Source of the DNA: an uncultured Myxococcales bacterium
GTDB lineage: Bacteria > Myxococcota_A > Polyangia > Polyangiales > Polyangiaceae
Reading direction: 5' to 3'
Assembly (NCBI GenBank): GCA_937902985.1
Contig: CALFNG010000484.1
Span: forward strand, 1 to 35,649
Length of the DNA stretch: 35,649 bases
The notes under the pieces were generated by a model that was not told the DNA's origin, made no database searches, and worked only from the letters and a program-made list of their open reading frames with translations. Numbering within the stretch: position 1 is the stretch's first letter; every line of letters begins with the position of its first letter. Shown piece after piece: positions 23,612 to 32,907 of the stretch. Position numbers and translations under genes: made by a program.

Positions 23612-24838
23612 CTACTCCGCGTCGGCGATGTGGGCCGTGCCGTTGCCATTCACGGCAATGGCGGGAACGCGGTTGTCGCGCTCGTGGCGCACCGGGCTGA
23701 CCGCGGTCGCGCGGCGCGTGAACATCTTGCGATCGAACTTGTCGATGTTCTTGTGGGCGACGAGCTGGAAGCCCTGGCCGGTGCCCTGGGCCGCGATACG
23801 CCACGACCAGCCGAGAAACAGGTGCCAGATCCGGAACCAGCGCTCCCCGTAGGACTTGAGGACCGTCTCGCGGTGCTTCTGCCAGTTGAGGTGCCACATC
23901 CGGATGGTGTCCGAGTAGTGGATGCTGATGTTCTCGACGCTCTGGATCTGGAAGCCCGCCTTCTCGAGGGCCTTGCTCATGTCGCTGAGCGGGATCGACG
24001 CGTCGGCGCCGGGGAAGATGTACTTGCTCATGAACAGCCCCCAGACGAGGTCTTCGGGGCGGAGGCCGATGATCGGCACGCCGAGATCGCCGCCGCGGCG
24101 CAGGCCGACCCACTGCAGGAGGAAGATGCCGTCGTCCTTGAGGCGGTCGTAGACGAGGCGGCAGTACTTCGAGAGGTTCTTCACCCCGACGTGCTCGACC
24201 ATCTCGAGGCTCGAGATGCGGTCGTATTGCTTGTTCGGAATGTCGCGGTAGTCGAGGCACTCGATCTGCGCGCTGCCCGAGAAGCCGGCCTTCGCGATGC
24301 GCGCGTTGCCGAACGCCGTCTGGTTCTTGCTGATCGTGATGCCGGTAGACTTGGCGCCGAAGGTCTTCGCCGCGTGGAGAGCGAGCGTTCCCCAGCCGCA
24401 GCCGATGTCGAGCATCTCGTCGCCCGGGCGCAGCATGAGCTTCCGGCAGACGAGGTTCATCTTGTTGTCTTGCGCTTGCTCGAGCGACTCGTGCTCGTCG
24501 TGGAAGATCGCGCTCGTGTAGACCATGCGATCGCCGAGAAACGCCTCGAAGAAGTCGTCGCCGCGGTCGTAGTGCTCGCGCACGATGCGCTTGTCTTGCG
24601 ACTTCGAGTGGATGGCGACCTCCGGGATCATCCGCGTGAAGAAGAACTCGAAGTGCTTCTTCGTCAGCGAGAAATCGACCAGATCGCGCCGTGCATCGAG
24701 GAACGCGTCCATGTTGGGGACGTCGACCGCGCCGTCGAGATAGGCCTCGAGGAGCGTCGCCATCGGGATCTTGCCGGCCGCGTAACGAGCGGCGAGCTGC
24801 TTGTCATTGAAGACGATGAGATCGGTCAACTTGGTCAC
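23612..24838 (-). CDS. cfa: Cyclopropane-fatty-acyl-phospholipid synthase-family methyltransferase
   Basis: A 408-residue SAM-dependent enzyme that would transfer a methyl(ene) group to unsaturated acyl chains of phospholipids. The N-terminal 110 residues are the family's lipid-binding part. The core has REHYDRGDDFFEAFLGDRMV, LDIGCGWGTLALHAAKTFGA (SAM site), GITISKNQ, SLEMVEHVG (bicarbonate-ligand Glu region), SKYIFPGADAS and HYSDTIRMWHLNW (matching Y..T...W of Cfa). The conserved Cys of the YSC motif in E. coli Cfa is Ser here (MVYTSAIF). It could instead make another methylated lipid. Start: GTG at 24838 with GAGG 5 nt upstream; a GTG at 24883 has none. The last 25 residues look disordered. 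Confidence 0.85.
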   Translation of the reverse strand: MTKLTDLIVFNDKQLAARYAAGKIPMATLLEAYLDGAVDVPNMDAFLDARRDLVDFSLTKKHFEFFFTRMIPEVAIHSKSQDKRIVREHYDRGDDFFEAFLGDRMVYTSAIFHDEHESLEQAQDNKMNLVCRKLMLRPGDEMLDIGCGWGTLALHAAKTFGAKSTGITISKNQTAFGNARIAKAGFSGSAQIECLDYRDIPNKQYDRISSLEMVEHVGVKNLSKYCRLVYDRLKDDGIFLLQWVGLRRGGDLGVPIIGLRPEDLVWGLFMSKYIFPGADASIPLSDMSKALEKAGFQIQSVENISIHYSDTIRMWHLNWQKHRETVLKSYGERWFRIWHLFLGWSWRIAAQGTGQGFQLVAHKNIDKFDRKMFTRRATAVSPVRHERDNRVPAIAVNGNGTAHIADAE

Positions 24839-24920
24839 GGGACCCTCGTAGGAGCTATTCGCTGTGTGGCAGAAAGGGACCACAACCCGCTCGCATGTTC
24901 AACCGGAACAGCGCGGACGA

Positions 24921-24939
24921 GCCTGAAATACAGGCCTGT
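24921..24939. promoter_or_regulatory. Palindromic pair in the gap between cfa and the TPR gene
   Basis: GCCTGAAATACAGGC (24921-24935) has perfect 5-bp arms, and it overlaps ACAGGCCTGT (24930-24939), a perfect 10-bp palindrome. It lies in a 270-bp divergent gap (24839-25108) that holds no gene, so it might be an operator for either side. I saw no convincing promoter boxes nearby. Confidence 0.25.
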
Positions 24940-25108
24940 GCTACAACGTTTCCTCATGGGAGCTGCGAAGCGCGCGACGATGTGCGTGCCTTTTTACGCA
25001 GCCACTCCAGCCCGGGCGATTTGCCAAGGGACGCAAGGCAATACGCCAAGGCGATAATCCAGTCCGTCGGTTTGGTCGCACCGAACGAGCTTTTTGGACA
25101 GTTCGAAC

Positions 25109-26485
25109 ATGAGGTTTTCTCGACTTTCGGTGCTCGTGCGCGCGGCGTATGCGGCCATGCTGGCGATCGCGATCGCGGCGGGGGGCGCGACCTGCAGGTC
25201 CGCGGCGGCGCAAGAGTCCAAGCTCGACGATTGTCGCTTGACGTCGAGAGCGAACCCTGGCGATCCGGCCGCCGCCCTCGCCTGTGGTCGCGCGCTCCGG
25301 CGCGCCGGGCATCCGACGGAGGCGCTCGCCGAGCTCCGGAGGGGCGTCGCCGTCGGTGGCGCTCGGCCCGACGTCGTCGCGGAGCTGCACTGGGAGGCCG
25401 CGCGGACGTACGGCGACCGCCACGATCTCCCGCGCGCCATGGCCTCGTGCAAGGAGCTCGAACCGCGTCGCGGAGCAGGCCCGGACGCGCTCCCCACGCC
25501 GGCGAGCCACGCCTGCGTCGCGATGGCCTATCTGAGCTGGCAGCGTGCCACCGAGGCGCTGTCCGAAGCCTCCGCTTCGCTCGCGAAGGAGCCTGGCAAC
25601 TACGAGGCCAGGCTCGCCGAGGGGCGCGCCCACGAGCTCGAACTGAAACCGGTCGACGCGGAGGTCTCGCTCCGTGCGGCCACGGCGCTTCGGCCCTCGG
25701 CCCTCGACGGGGAAGAAGCGCACGTCGCCCTCGGTCGCGTCCTCTGGAAGGAGGGGAAGAGAGACGAAGGCGTCGCGGAGCTGCGCAAGGCTCTGCAGCT
25801 CGATCCGAGCGACCCCGACGCGCTCTTCGAGCTCGGCTCGGCTCTCGCGGCCGCGGCGCCGTCGGCCGCCGAGAGCTCGCGCGAGAGCCAGGGCCTCTTC
25901 GAGCGGGCGACGCGCGAACGCCCGTCGTTCGCCGAAGCGTGGCTCGCCCTCGGTTCTCTGCGCCTGGCCGCCGGCGATCTGAACGGGGGCAAGGCAGCCG
26001 CCGACGCGGCGGTGAAGAGCGACCATGCCAGCGTGGGCGCGCTGGTCTTGTCGGGAAAGATCGCCCTCGCGACCGATCATCCCGACGACGCGCTCCGAGC
26101 CGGGCAAGCGGCGCTCAAGATCGTCGCGAACAACGCGGCGGCGGTGCTGCTCGTGGCCGACGCCAACGCCCGCAAGGGCGAGATCGACGCGGCGCTCGAG
26201 GCGTATCAAACGGCGTGGGGTCTCGACCACGCCGATCCCGCACCCCTGGTCCACGCGAGCCAGGCCTGTCACGCGGCGGGGCGGGACACGAGCGCCCGCG
26301 CCTTCGGCGCCAAGGCCGCCCAGGAGTTCCCGAACTTCGCCCCGGGCTGGGCTGCCCTCGGCGATGCGCTCGTCGGTCAGAAGGAGATCAAGGCCGCCCG
26401 CGACGCCTACCGCAAGGCGCTCGGGGTCTCCGAGGGGGCCATCGATCGCGCCGCCGTCGCGCAGAGGCTCGCTGCCCTGCAATGA
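25109..26485 (+). CDS. Exported TPR protein
   Basis: A 458-residue protein with an N-terminal signal peptide (LAIAIAAGGATCRSAAAQ; the Cys in it could also suggest a lipoprotein, but the lipobox is poor). The rest is built of about ten TPR-type helix pairs of roughly 34 residues. Clear ones are HVALGRVLWKEGKRDEGVAE, DALFELGSALAAAAPS, AWLALGSLRLAAGDLNGGKA, LVLSGKIALATDHPDDALRA and WAALGDALVGQKEIKAARDA. TPR solenoids mediate protein-protein contacts; no enzymatic motif is present. Its stop overlaps the meaB start (ATGA), implying co-translation, although one product is exported and the other cytoplasmic. The ATG at 25109 is preferred to a TTG at 25094. Confidence 0.85.
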   Translation: MRFSRLSVLVRAAYAAMLAIAIAAGGATCRSAAAQESKLDDCRLTSRANPGDPAAALACGRALRRAGHPTEALAELRRGVAVGGARPDVVAELHWEAARTYGDRHDLPRAMASCKELEPRRGAGPDALPTPASHACVAMAYLSWQRATEALSEASASLAKEPGNYEARLAEGRAHELELKPVDAEVSLRAATALRPSALDGEEAHVALGRVLWKEGKRDEGVAELRKALQLDPSDPDALFELGSALAAAAPSAAESSRESQGLFERATRERPSFAEAWLALGSLRLAAGDLNGGKAAADAAVKSDHASVGALVLSGKIALATDHPDDALRAGQAALKIVANNAAAVLLVADANARKGEIDAALEAYQTAWGLDHADPAPLVHASQACHAAGRDTSARAFGAKAAQEFPNFAPGWAALGDALVGQKEIKAARDAYRKALGVSEGAIDRAAVAQRLAALQ

Positions 26486-27570
26486 CCCGCGGGCGTGAGC
26501 CGCCGGCGATCACCGTGACGTCCGTCGAGGAGCTCGTCGAGCGCGTCCTCAAGGGCGAAGCGCGCGCGATCGGCCGCGCGATGCGCCTCGTCGACGACGG
26601 CGCCCCCGATGGCTACGAAGCCCTGAAGGCCCTCTGGCCCCATACCGGCAAGGCGTGGGTGCTCGGCGTGACGGGGAACCCCGGCGCCGGCAAGTCGACC
26701 CTCTGCGACGGGCTTGTCGCCGCGTACCGGGCGCGCGGGCACCGCGTCGGAGTCGTGGCCGTCGATCCCTCGAGCCCCTACACGGGCGGCGCCATCCTCG
26801 GCGATCGGATCCGCATGCAGCGCCACGCGACCGACCCCGGCGTGTTCATCCGCTCGCTCGCGACGCGCGGACACCTCGGCGGCCTGACACGAAGCGCGCG
26901 CGACGTCGTGCGCGTGCTCGACGCCGCCGGTCACGACGTCGTGATCGTCGAGACCGTCGGCGTGGGACAAGACGAGCTCGAGATTACCCACACCGCGCAC
27001 TCGACGCTCGTCGTGATGGCGCCCGGAATGGGCGACGAAGTCCAGGCCATCAAGGCCGGCCTCCTGGAGTGCGCCGATGTCTTCGCCGTGAACAAGGCCG
27101 ACCGCGAAGGCGCCGATTCGGCCGTGCGCGATCTCGAGCTCATGATCTCCCTTGGCAACGAGTCGATCCGCGCTCTCTCGAAGACGCGCGGGCACGCGAC
27201 GCACGCGGTCGCGGACGGGTTCGTTCCCGCCCTCGTTCCCGCTCGGAGCTCCGCGACGGCCGGACCGCTCCCCGAGCGCTGGACGCCGTCGATCACGAAG
27301 TGCGTCGCGTCGCGCGGCGAGGGCATCGCCGAGCTCGTCGTCGCGATCGACCGGCATCGCGCCTGGGTCGAGGGGACCGAGACCGGTCGCGCGCGCCGAC
27401 GCTCACGCCTCGCCGAGCAGCTGCGCGAGTCACTCCGCGAGGCGCTCATCGCGGCGGCCGTGCACGACCTCGGCGCCGGCATCGACGACGCCGTGCTCGC
27501 CATCGAGGCGCGTGCGGTCGATCCGTACACGGCGACAGAGCGCCTCGTCGCGGCGTTCCGCGCTAGGTGA
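26482..27570 (+). CDS. meaB: MeaB/ArgK-type GTPase (methylmalonyl-CoA mutase chaperone)
   Basis: A 362-residue SIMIBI-class GTPase. MeaB proteins guard and load adenosylcobalamin mutases. The P-loop is GVTGNPGAGKSTLCD, followed by the diagnostic VAVDPSSPYTGGAILGDRIR. Next come IRSLATRGHLGGLTR, the switch II motif ETVGVGQDE, MAPGMGDEVQAIKAG, and the NKAD base-recognition motif (VFAVNKADRE). The C-terminal helical arm is the dimerisation part. The ATG at 26482 overlaps the preceding stop. No mutase gene is in the window, so its client must be encoded elsewhere; a link to the co-translated TPR protein is not explained by known MeaB function. Its 3' end overlaps the convergent gspE-like gene by 8 bp. 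Confidence 0.95.
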   Translation: MTRGREPPAITVTSVEELVERVLKGEARAIGRAMRLVDDGAPDGYEALKALWPHTGKAWVLGVTGNPGAGKSTLCDGLVAAYRARGHRVGVVAVDPSSPYTGGAILGDRIRMQRHATDPGVFIRSLATRGHLGGLTRSARDVVRVLDAAGHDVVIVETVGVGQDELEITHTAHSTLVVMAPGMGDEVQAIKAGLLECADVFAVNKADREGADSAVRDLELMISLGNESIRALSKTRGHATHAVADGFVPALVPARSSATAGPLPERWTPSITKCVASRGEGIAELVVAIDRHRAWVEGTETGRARRRSRLAEQLRESLREALIAAAVHDLGAGIDDAVLAIEARAVDPYTATERLVAAFRAR

Positions 27571-28750
27571 CGCGAACGACCTCGTCGACGGTCGTGATCC
27601 CGGCCTGCACTTTGAGCATGCCCGCCCAGCGCAGGCTCGGGATCTTGCGACGCGCGTAGATCTCGCGGTATTCGCGCGCCGGCGCCTTCGCCTTCACGAG
27701 CTCGCGCAGCTCGTCGTCGAGCTCGACGACCTCGAAGATGCCCGTGCGACCGCGGTACCCGGTGCGCATGCATGCGTCGCATCCCGCGGGGCGAACGACC
27801 TCGGTTCCGGCGGTCAGGAGCACCTGGTCGCCGTCCCACACGTCGCGTTCGAGCTTCACCTGGCGCTGGCAGTTCGGGCAGACGATCCGCACCAGGCGCT
27901 GGGCCAGCACGGCTGACAGCGCGTTGGCCACGATCCAGGGTTCGATCCCGAGGTCCACCAGCCGGACGATCGTCTCGACCGTGTCCGAGGTGTGGAGTGT
28001 CGAGAGGACCAGGTGACCGGTGAGCGCCGCCTGCATCGCGATACCCGCGGTCTCGGCGTCGCGCATCTCGCCGACGAGGATGATGTCCGGGTCTTGCCGG
28101 AGAATCGCGCGGAGCCCGCTCGCGAACGTGAAGCCGGTGCGCACGTTCACCTGCCCCTGGGTCACGCCGTACAGCTCGACCTCGATCGGGTCTTCCAGCG
28201 TCACGACGTTGACCGCCTTGGGGTCGATGAGCTGGAGGAGCGCGTACAGCGTCGACGTCTTGCCCGCCCCGGTGGGCCCGCTCGTCACCACGAAGCCCTG
28301 GGGCCGGCCGACGACCTCGCGCAGCGTCACCTGCGCCTCACGTTCGATCCCCAGTCGCTCGAACGACGTGAGCTGCTGGCCCGAGAGGATCCGGAGGACG
28401 AGCTTCTCCCCCTGCGACGCCGGGAACGTGGAGGCCCGGAGGTGTATGCGCTTGCCCGGCTCGAGATCGAGCGCGATCTGGCCGTCTTGGGGCATGCGCC
28501 GCTCGGAGATGTCCATCTTGGCGAGGACCTTCACGCGCGAGACGACGTTGGTCGCGACCGTGAGCGCGATCGGCTGCACGTCGACGAGCGCGCCGTCGAC
28601 GCGGAGGCGCACCTGCATGAGGTCGTGCTTCGGCTCGAGGTGGATGTCGCTCGCGCGCTGGGCCACCGCGAGGCGAACGAGCTCGTTGACGAGGAGGACC
28701 GGGTCGCCGGTGATCGGTTCGAGGCGCGGGTTGGGGCGGGAAACGGGCAT
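27563..28750 (-). CDS. GspE/PilB-type secretion ATPase lacking the N-terminal domain
   Basis: A 395-residue hexameric AAA-type motor ATPase of type II secretion/type IV pilus systems. It starts directly with the N2 domain (LVNELVRLAVAQRASDIHLEP). It then has the Walker A VVTSGPTGAGKTSTLYALL, the Asp box VVTLEDPIEVEL, Walker B PDIILVGEMRDAETAGIA, the His box LTGHLVLSTLHTSDT, and a four-Cys zinc site CPNC-x29-CDAC. The N1 domain of GspE/PilB, which binds the inner-membrane platform (GspL or PilC), is absent: the family is usually 500-570 residues. The ATG at 28750 has no strong ribosome-binding site, and upstream sequence offers no extension that looks conserved. No other secretion or pilus gene is in the window. 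Confidence 0.9.
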   Translation of the reverse strand: MPVSRPNPRLEPITGDPVLLVNELVRLAVAQRASDIHLEPKHDLMQVRLRVDGALVDVQPIALTVATNVVSRVKVLAKMDISERRMPQDGQIALDLEPGKRIHLRASTFPASQGEKLVLRILSGQQLTSFERLGIEREAQVTLREVVGRPQGFVVTSGPTGAGKTSTLYALLQLIDPKAVNVVTLEDPIEVELYGVTQGQVNVRTGFTFASGLRAILRQDPDIILVGEMRDAETAGIAMQAALTGHLVLSTLHTSDTVETIVRLVDLGIEPWIVANALSAVLAQRLVRIVCPNCQRQVKLERDVWDGDQVLLTAGTEVVRPAGCDACMRTGYRGRTGIFEVVELDDELRELVKAKAPAREYREIYARRKIPSLRWAGMLKVQAGITTVDEVVRVT

Positions 28751-29282
28751 CGAGACGCGCGGGGCTCCCGTCAGGCGGATTGTCCGGCGACGACAACGAT
28801 ACCTCCTGGCGTCGCCGCTGGCATTCGGCCGCGCGGGCGGTGCACTTCACGTGGCGGATCGCGTGGCGCGTGGCCATTGAACCGATGGGCGGAGGATGGC
28901 GATCTTTGGGGAAATCGGGCCTGGACGCGAGTGGCGACCGCGATGACATGCCGTAGACGACGCCATGCGCGCCGGTCGCGATCGCCACGAAGGGCCAACC
29001 CGGCGCGATGGGGCCTGGCGACGATCGCGACGACCGCCACCCACGCGCGGGGCGCGCGTCCGTGACGACCGTGACGAGCCCGCGTCACGCACGCCATGCG
29101 CGCCCGTGGCGCGCCGAAGGACGGAGATCGCGTGCGCGGCAGGCCCCCGTGACGGCCGCCATGAGCCCGGAGGGCGATGGCCCCGGGCGCCCGTGACGAC
29201 GGCGACGCGCGGGGATCGCGCACGGCAAGCCCGTCAACGTCGCGCGTCACGTGTGCCGATTGCGCTCCGAGCCGTCGGGTCC
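28751..29282. repeat. 532-bp non-coding gap with degenerate short repeats
   Basis: I see no gene here. From about 28920 to 29275 the sequence is built from variations of a short GC-rich unit: CCGTGACG occurs four times (29060, 29069, 29147, 29191), ACGCCATGCGCGCC twice (28960 and 29091, 131 bp apart), and GCGATCGC-like and GCGACGACC/GGCGACG words recur between. The upstream part (28751-28900) should hold the promoter of the gspE-like gene, but no boxes stand out. Confidence 0.5.
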
Positions 29283-30218
29283 CTAGCTCTTGGGTGTCCT
29301 CGGCGACGCCGTTGGCCGTCGAGCACCCGCGCGCTCCGGCGCCCGCCCACCTTGCTTCGGGCCCTCCTTGCGCGTGCGCGCCCGTTCCTGGTCGCCTTTG
29401 CGGCCGGCCTTCGTCGGCGGCGCCGTGGAGCCCGCGCGCGATCGCGTCGTCTTCGACGTCTTTGCGCCCGCTTTCTTGGCCGCGCGGGCCTTCAGGTCCC
29501 CGGGAAGGCTCTTGCGGCCGACGTGCTCCGCTTCGAACGCCGCGGGGCACACGTCGTTGACGCGGCATTCGGGACACGCTGGCTTCCGTGCAAAGCAGAC
29601 ACGGCGGCCGTGAAAGATGAGCACGTGCGCGGCGTGGTCCCACTCGGGGCGGGGGAGGATCGCGCACAGGTCGCGCTCGATCTTCTCCGGGTCGCGGTTC
29701 TTCGTCCACCCGAGTCGCTGACTCAACCGGATGACGTGCGTGTCGACCACGACCCCTTCAGGCTCATTCCAGAGGACGCCGAGCACGACGTTCGCCGTCT
29801 TCCGCCCGACGCCGGCGAGCTTCACGAGCTCGGCCATCGTCTGCGGCACTTCGCCGCCGTGCTTCTCCACGAGCGCGCGGGCGAGGCCCACGATCGCCTT
29901 GGCCTTCATCCGAAAGAAGCCGAGCGTCGCGACGTAGGGCTCGATCTCGATCGGCTCGGCGGCGGCGAGGGCCGCAGCGTCGGGGTACTTCGCGAAGAGC
30001 CTGGGGGTGGCCTTGTTCACGCCGACGTCGGTGGTCTGCGCGCTCAAGACGACCGAGACCACGAGCTCGAACGGCGAGCGGTAATCGAGCTCGGTCTTGG
30101 CGTTCGGATGCTGCTTGGCGAGGCGCGCGAGCGTCTTCGGCGCGATCGAGGGCGCTCGCCTCAGGCGCTCGCGTCGGTCGGCGCGGCCGATGACGGGGAT
30201 CGCGGCGGGCTCGCTCAA
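29283..30218 (-). CDS. nth: Endonuclease III (Nth) with a long basic tail
   Basis: A bifunctional DNA glycosylase/AP lyase for oxidised pyrimidines. From the TTG at 30218 the protein has 311 residues: [18 protein letters not shown], the helix-hairpin-helix [14 protein letters not shown] with catalytic K140, [14 protein letters not shown] with catalytic D159, and 4Fe-4S ligands C208-x6-C215-x2-C218-x5-C224. These complete the usual 210-230 residues. The remaining 75 or so residues (about 235-311) are rich in Lys, Arg, Ala, Pro, Gly and Thr, and probably disordered. The TTG overlaps the gyrA stop (TTGA), the expected coupling; no ATG/GTG suits better. The frame is open for a long way upstream, but that is inside gyrA and is not coding. 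Confidence 0.93.
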   Translation of the reverse strand: MSEPAAIPVIGRADRRERLRRAPSIAPKTLARLAKQHPNAKTELDYRSPFELVVSVVLSAQTTDVGVNKATPRLFAKYPDAAALAAAEPIEIEPYVATLGFFRMKAKAIVGLARALVEKHGGEVPQTMAELVKLAGVGRKTANVVLGVLWNEPEGVVVDTHVIRLSQRLGWTKNRDPEKIERDLCAILPRPEWDHAAHVLIFHGRRVCFARKPACPECRVNDVCPAAFEAEHVGRKSLPGDLKARAAKKAGAKTSKTTRSRAGSTAPPTKAGRKGDQERARTRKEGPKQGGRAPERAGARRPTASPRTPKS

Positions 30219-32842
30219 TTGAGCTCGCTCGGAGGCGGCGGCGGGACGCTCCCTCCGTCTGACGAGGGCGGCGGCGCGATCGAGCCGCCGTCGTCGACGA
30301 CTTCGCTCTCGGCGAGCCGCTCGACGGCGACGATTCGTTCCCCGTCGGCCAGGGTCATGAGGCGGACGCCCTGGGCGTTGCGGCTCGTCTCGCGGATCTC
30401 GTCGACGCACATGCGGATGGTCTGCCCGCGATCGGTGATGAGCATGACCTCGTCGCCGTCTTTGACGAGCTTCACGCCCACGACGGGGCCGTTTCGGTCG
30501 CTGGCGTCGATGAGGATGATCCCCTTGCCGCCGCGGTTCTGGGTCCGGAACTCGTCGATGTGCGTGCGCTTGCCGTAGCCGTTCGCGCACGTGGCCAGCA
30601 CGTAGGATCGGAGCGGGTCGCTCACCTCGAGGCCGACGACCTCGTCGCCCTCGGCGAGGTCGATGCCCTTCACGCCGTGCGTCGCGCGGCCCATCGGACG
30701 GGTTTGCTCCTCGGGAAAGCGAATGCTCTGGCCGCCCTTGGTCGCGATGAGGAGCTCGCTCGTCCCGTCGGTGACGGCGGCGGAGAGGAGCTCGTCGCCG
30801 TCGTCGACCTTGACGCCGATGATGCCCTTCTCGCGGAAGTTCTCGTACTCGTCGACCTCGGTCTTCTTGATCTGGCCGTTCTTCGTGATGGTCACGATGA
30901 ACTTGCCCTTCTCGATCTTGGTCACGAGGGCGATCGCCTGGATCTTCTCGCCGCTCTCGATCCCGATGAAGTTCACGATCGCCCGCCCCTTGCTCGTGCG
31001 GGCCGCCAGCGGGATCTCGTACACCTTCTTGACGTAGACCTTGCCCTTGTCGCTGAAGAAGAAGACGTACCCGTGCGTCGACGACGCGAAGAGCTGCGTG
31101 ACCCAGTCTTCTTCGCGCGCTTCCATCCCGATACGGCCCTTGCCGCCGCGCTTTTGCGCGCGGTAGTCCTTGGGGCTGGTGCGCTTGATGTACCCGGCGT
31201 GGGAGATCGTGACGACCATCTCTTCTTCTTGAATGAGATCTTCGTCGAGGATCTCGCCCTCGTCGGCGACGATCTCGGTGCGGCGCTTGTCGGCGTACTT
31301 CGTCTTGCTCTCCTCGAGCTCCATGACGATGACGTCGTCGAGCAGTTTCGGGCTCGCCAGGATCGCGCGGTACCGCGCGATGGCGTCGCAGAGCTCGGAG
31401 TACTCCTTCGCGAGCTTCTCCTGCTCGAGGCCCGTCAGCCGGGAGAGGCGCATCTCGAGGATGGCCTTGGCCTGCCGCTCGGAGAGCGTGTACGGGGTCT
31501 TGAGCTTGGCTTCGTCGATCTCGCGCTGCGGGCGGCCGGCGCGGCGCACGAAGGCCTCGAGCCCGGCGAGCGGCAGCGCCATCAGCGCGATGCGCGCGGC
31601 CTCGGCGTCGGCCGCGGCGCGGATCGTCTTCACGACCAGATCGACGTCGGCCACGGCGACGCCCAGGCCCTCGACGACCTCGCGCTGCGCCTCGGCCTTG
31701 TTGAGCTCGTAGCGCGTGCGTCGCGTGACGACGTCGCGCCGGTGCGCGATGAACGCCTCGAGCGTCTCTTTGAGGTTCAGGACCTCGGGGCGGCCGTGCG
31801 AGATGGCGAGGTTGATGACGCCGTAGCTCGTCTGCAGATCGGTCTGCCGGTGGAGCTGGTTCATGACCACCTGCGGGATCACGTCTTTCTTCAGCTCGAC
31901 GACGAGCCGGATGCCGTCGCGGTCGCTCTCGTCGCGCACCTCGGAAATGCCATCGATCTTCTTCTCGCGAACGAGCTCGGAGATGCGCGCGGCGACGCGG
32001 GCCTTGTTGACCTGGTAGGGCATCTCCGTGACGATGATCTGCTCTTTTTCGCCGCGTCCCGGAGACTTCTCGACGTTCATGCGCGCGCGCATGATGATCG
32101 ACCCGCGGCCAGTCCGGTACGCCGACTCGATACCCGAGCGCCCGAAGATGAGCCCGGCCGTCGGGAAGTCGGGGCCGGGAATGAAGCGAATGAGGTCGTC
32201 GACGCTGGCCTCGGGCGATCGCATCAGATGCACGGTCGCGTCGATGACTTCGCCCAGGTTGTGCGGCGGAATGTTCGTCGCCATGCCGACGGCGATGCCG
32301 TTGGTGCCGTTGACGAGCAGGTTGGGGACGCGGGCCGGGAGGACCGTGGGCTCTTGCAGGCGGTCGTCGAAGTTCGCGACGAAATCGACGCACTCCTTGT
32401 CGATGTCCTCGAGGAGCTCCATTGCGACCTTCGACAGCCGCGCCTCGGTGTACCGGTACGCGGCGGCCGGATCGCCGTCGATCGAGCCATAGTTGCCCTG
32501 CCCGTCGATGAGCGGGTAGCGCATCGAGAAGTTTTGAGCGAGGCGGACCATGGCGTCGTAGACCGACTGGTCGCCGTGCGGGTGGTACTTGCCGAGCACG
32601 TCGCCGACGATGGTCGCGCTCTTCCGGTATCCCGCCGTGGGGACGAGGCCCTGCTCGTACGCGCTGTAAAGAATGCGCCGGTGCACGGGCTTGAGCCCGT
32701 CGCGCACGTCGGGGATCGCGCGGCCGATGATGACGCTCATCGCGTAGTCGAGGTACGATGTGCGCATCTCGTCTTGGATCGAGACGGGGACCTTCTGCGA
32801 CGGCGTCGGCGGCGTCGGCGGAGTGGCGGGAGTTTCGGCCAT
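30215..32842 (-). CDS. gyrA: DNA gyrase subunit A
   Basis: The 875-residue breakage-reunion subunit of gyrase. After a Pro/Thr-rich start comes the core [20 protein letters not shown]. The quinolone-resistance region reads [17 protein letters not shown] (85-101), in which Q92 stands at the place of E. coli Ser83 and D96 at Asp87. The catalytic Tyr is Y131 ([12 protein letters not shown]). The GyrA box QKRGGKG (563-569) in the C-terminal wrapping domain identifies GyrA rather than ParC. Six-bladed pinwheel repeats follow ([20 protein letters not shown] and similar). The last 30 residues are Pro/Ser/Asp-rich. The ATG at 32842 has an AGG 7 nt upstream. gyrB is not in the window. Confidence 0.97.
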   Translation of the reverse strand: MAETPATPPTPPTPSQKVPVSIQDEMRTSYLDYAMSVIIGRAIPDVRDGLKPVHRRILYSAYEQGLVPTAGYRKSATIVGDVLGKYHPHGDQSVYDAMVRLAQNFSMRYPLIDGQGNYGSIDGDPAAAYRYTEARLSKVAMELLEDIDKECVDFVANFDDRLQEPTVLPARVPNLLVNGTNGIAVGMATNIPPHNLGEVIDATVHLMRSPEASVDDLIRFIPGPDFPTAGLIFGRSGIESAYRTGRGSIIMRARMNVEKSPGRGEKEQIIVTEMPYQVNKARVAARISELVREKKIDGISEVRDESDRDGIRLVVELKKDVIPQVVMNQLHRQTDLQTSYGVINLAISHGRPEVLNLKETLEAFIAHRRDVVTRRTRYELNKAEAQREVVEGLGVAVADVDLVVKTIRAAADAEAARIALMALPLAGLEAFVRRAGRPQREIDEAKLKTPYTLSERQAKAILEMRLSRLTGLEQEKLAKEYSELCDAIARYRAILASPKLLDDVIVMELEESKTKYADKRRTEIVADEGEILDEDLIQEEEMVVTISHAGYIKRTSPKDYRAQKRGGKGRIGMEAREEDWVTQLFASSTHGYVFFFSDKGKVYVKKVYEIPLAARTSKGRAIVNFIGIESGEKIQAIALVTKIEKGKFIVTITKNGQIKKTEVDEYENFREKGIIGVKVDDGDELLSAAVTDGTSELLIATKGGQSIRFPEEQTRPMGRATHGVKGIDLAEGDEVVGLEVSDPLRSYVLATCANGYGKRTHIDEFRTQNRGGKGIILIDASDRNGPVVGVKLVKDGDEVMLITDRGQTIRMCVDEIRETSRNAQGVRLMTLADGERIVAVERLAESEVVDDGGSIAPPPSSDGGSVPPPPPSELN

Positions 32843-32907
32843 CTTGGGCCTGCTGTTTTAGTCCCTCGACGCCCCCGGGTCGAGCGCTGGCAGCGGCGCG
32901 ATCTTCG

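Noticed and set aside
24895-26481. Long frame upstream of meaB in the same phase
   Set aside because: It is an out-of-frame reading of the TPR gene; meaB starts at 26482, where the P-loop GTPase sequence begins after a coupled ATGA.
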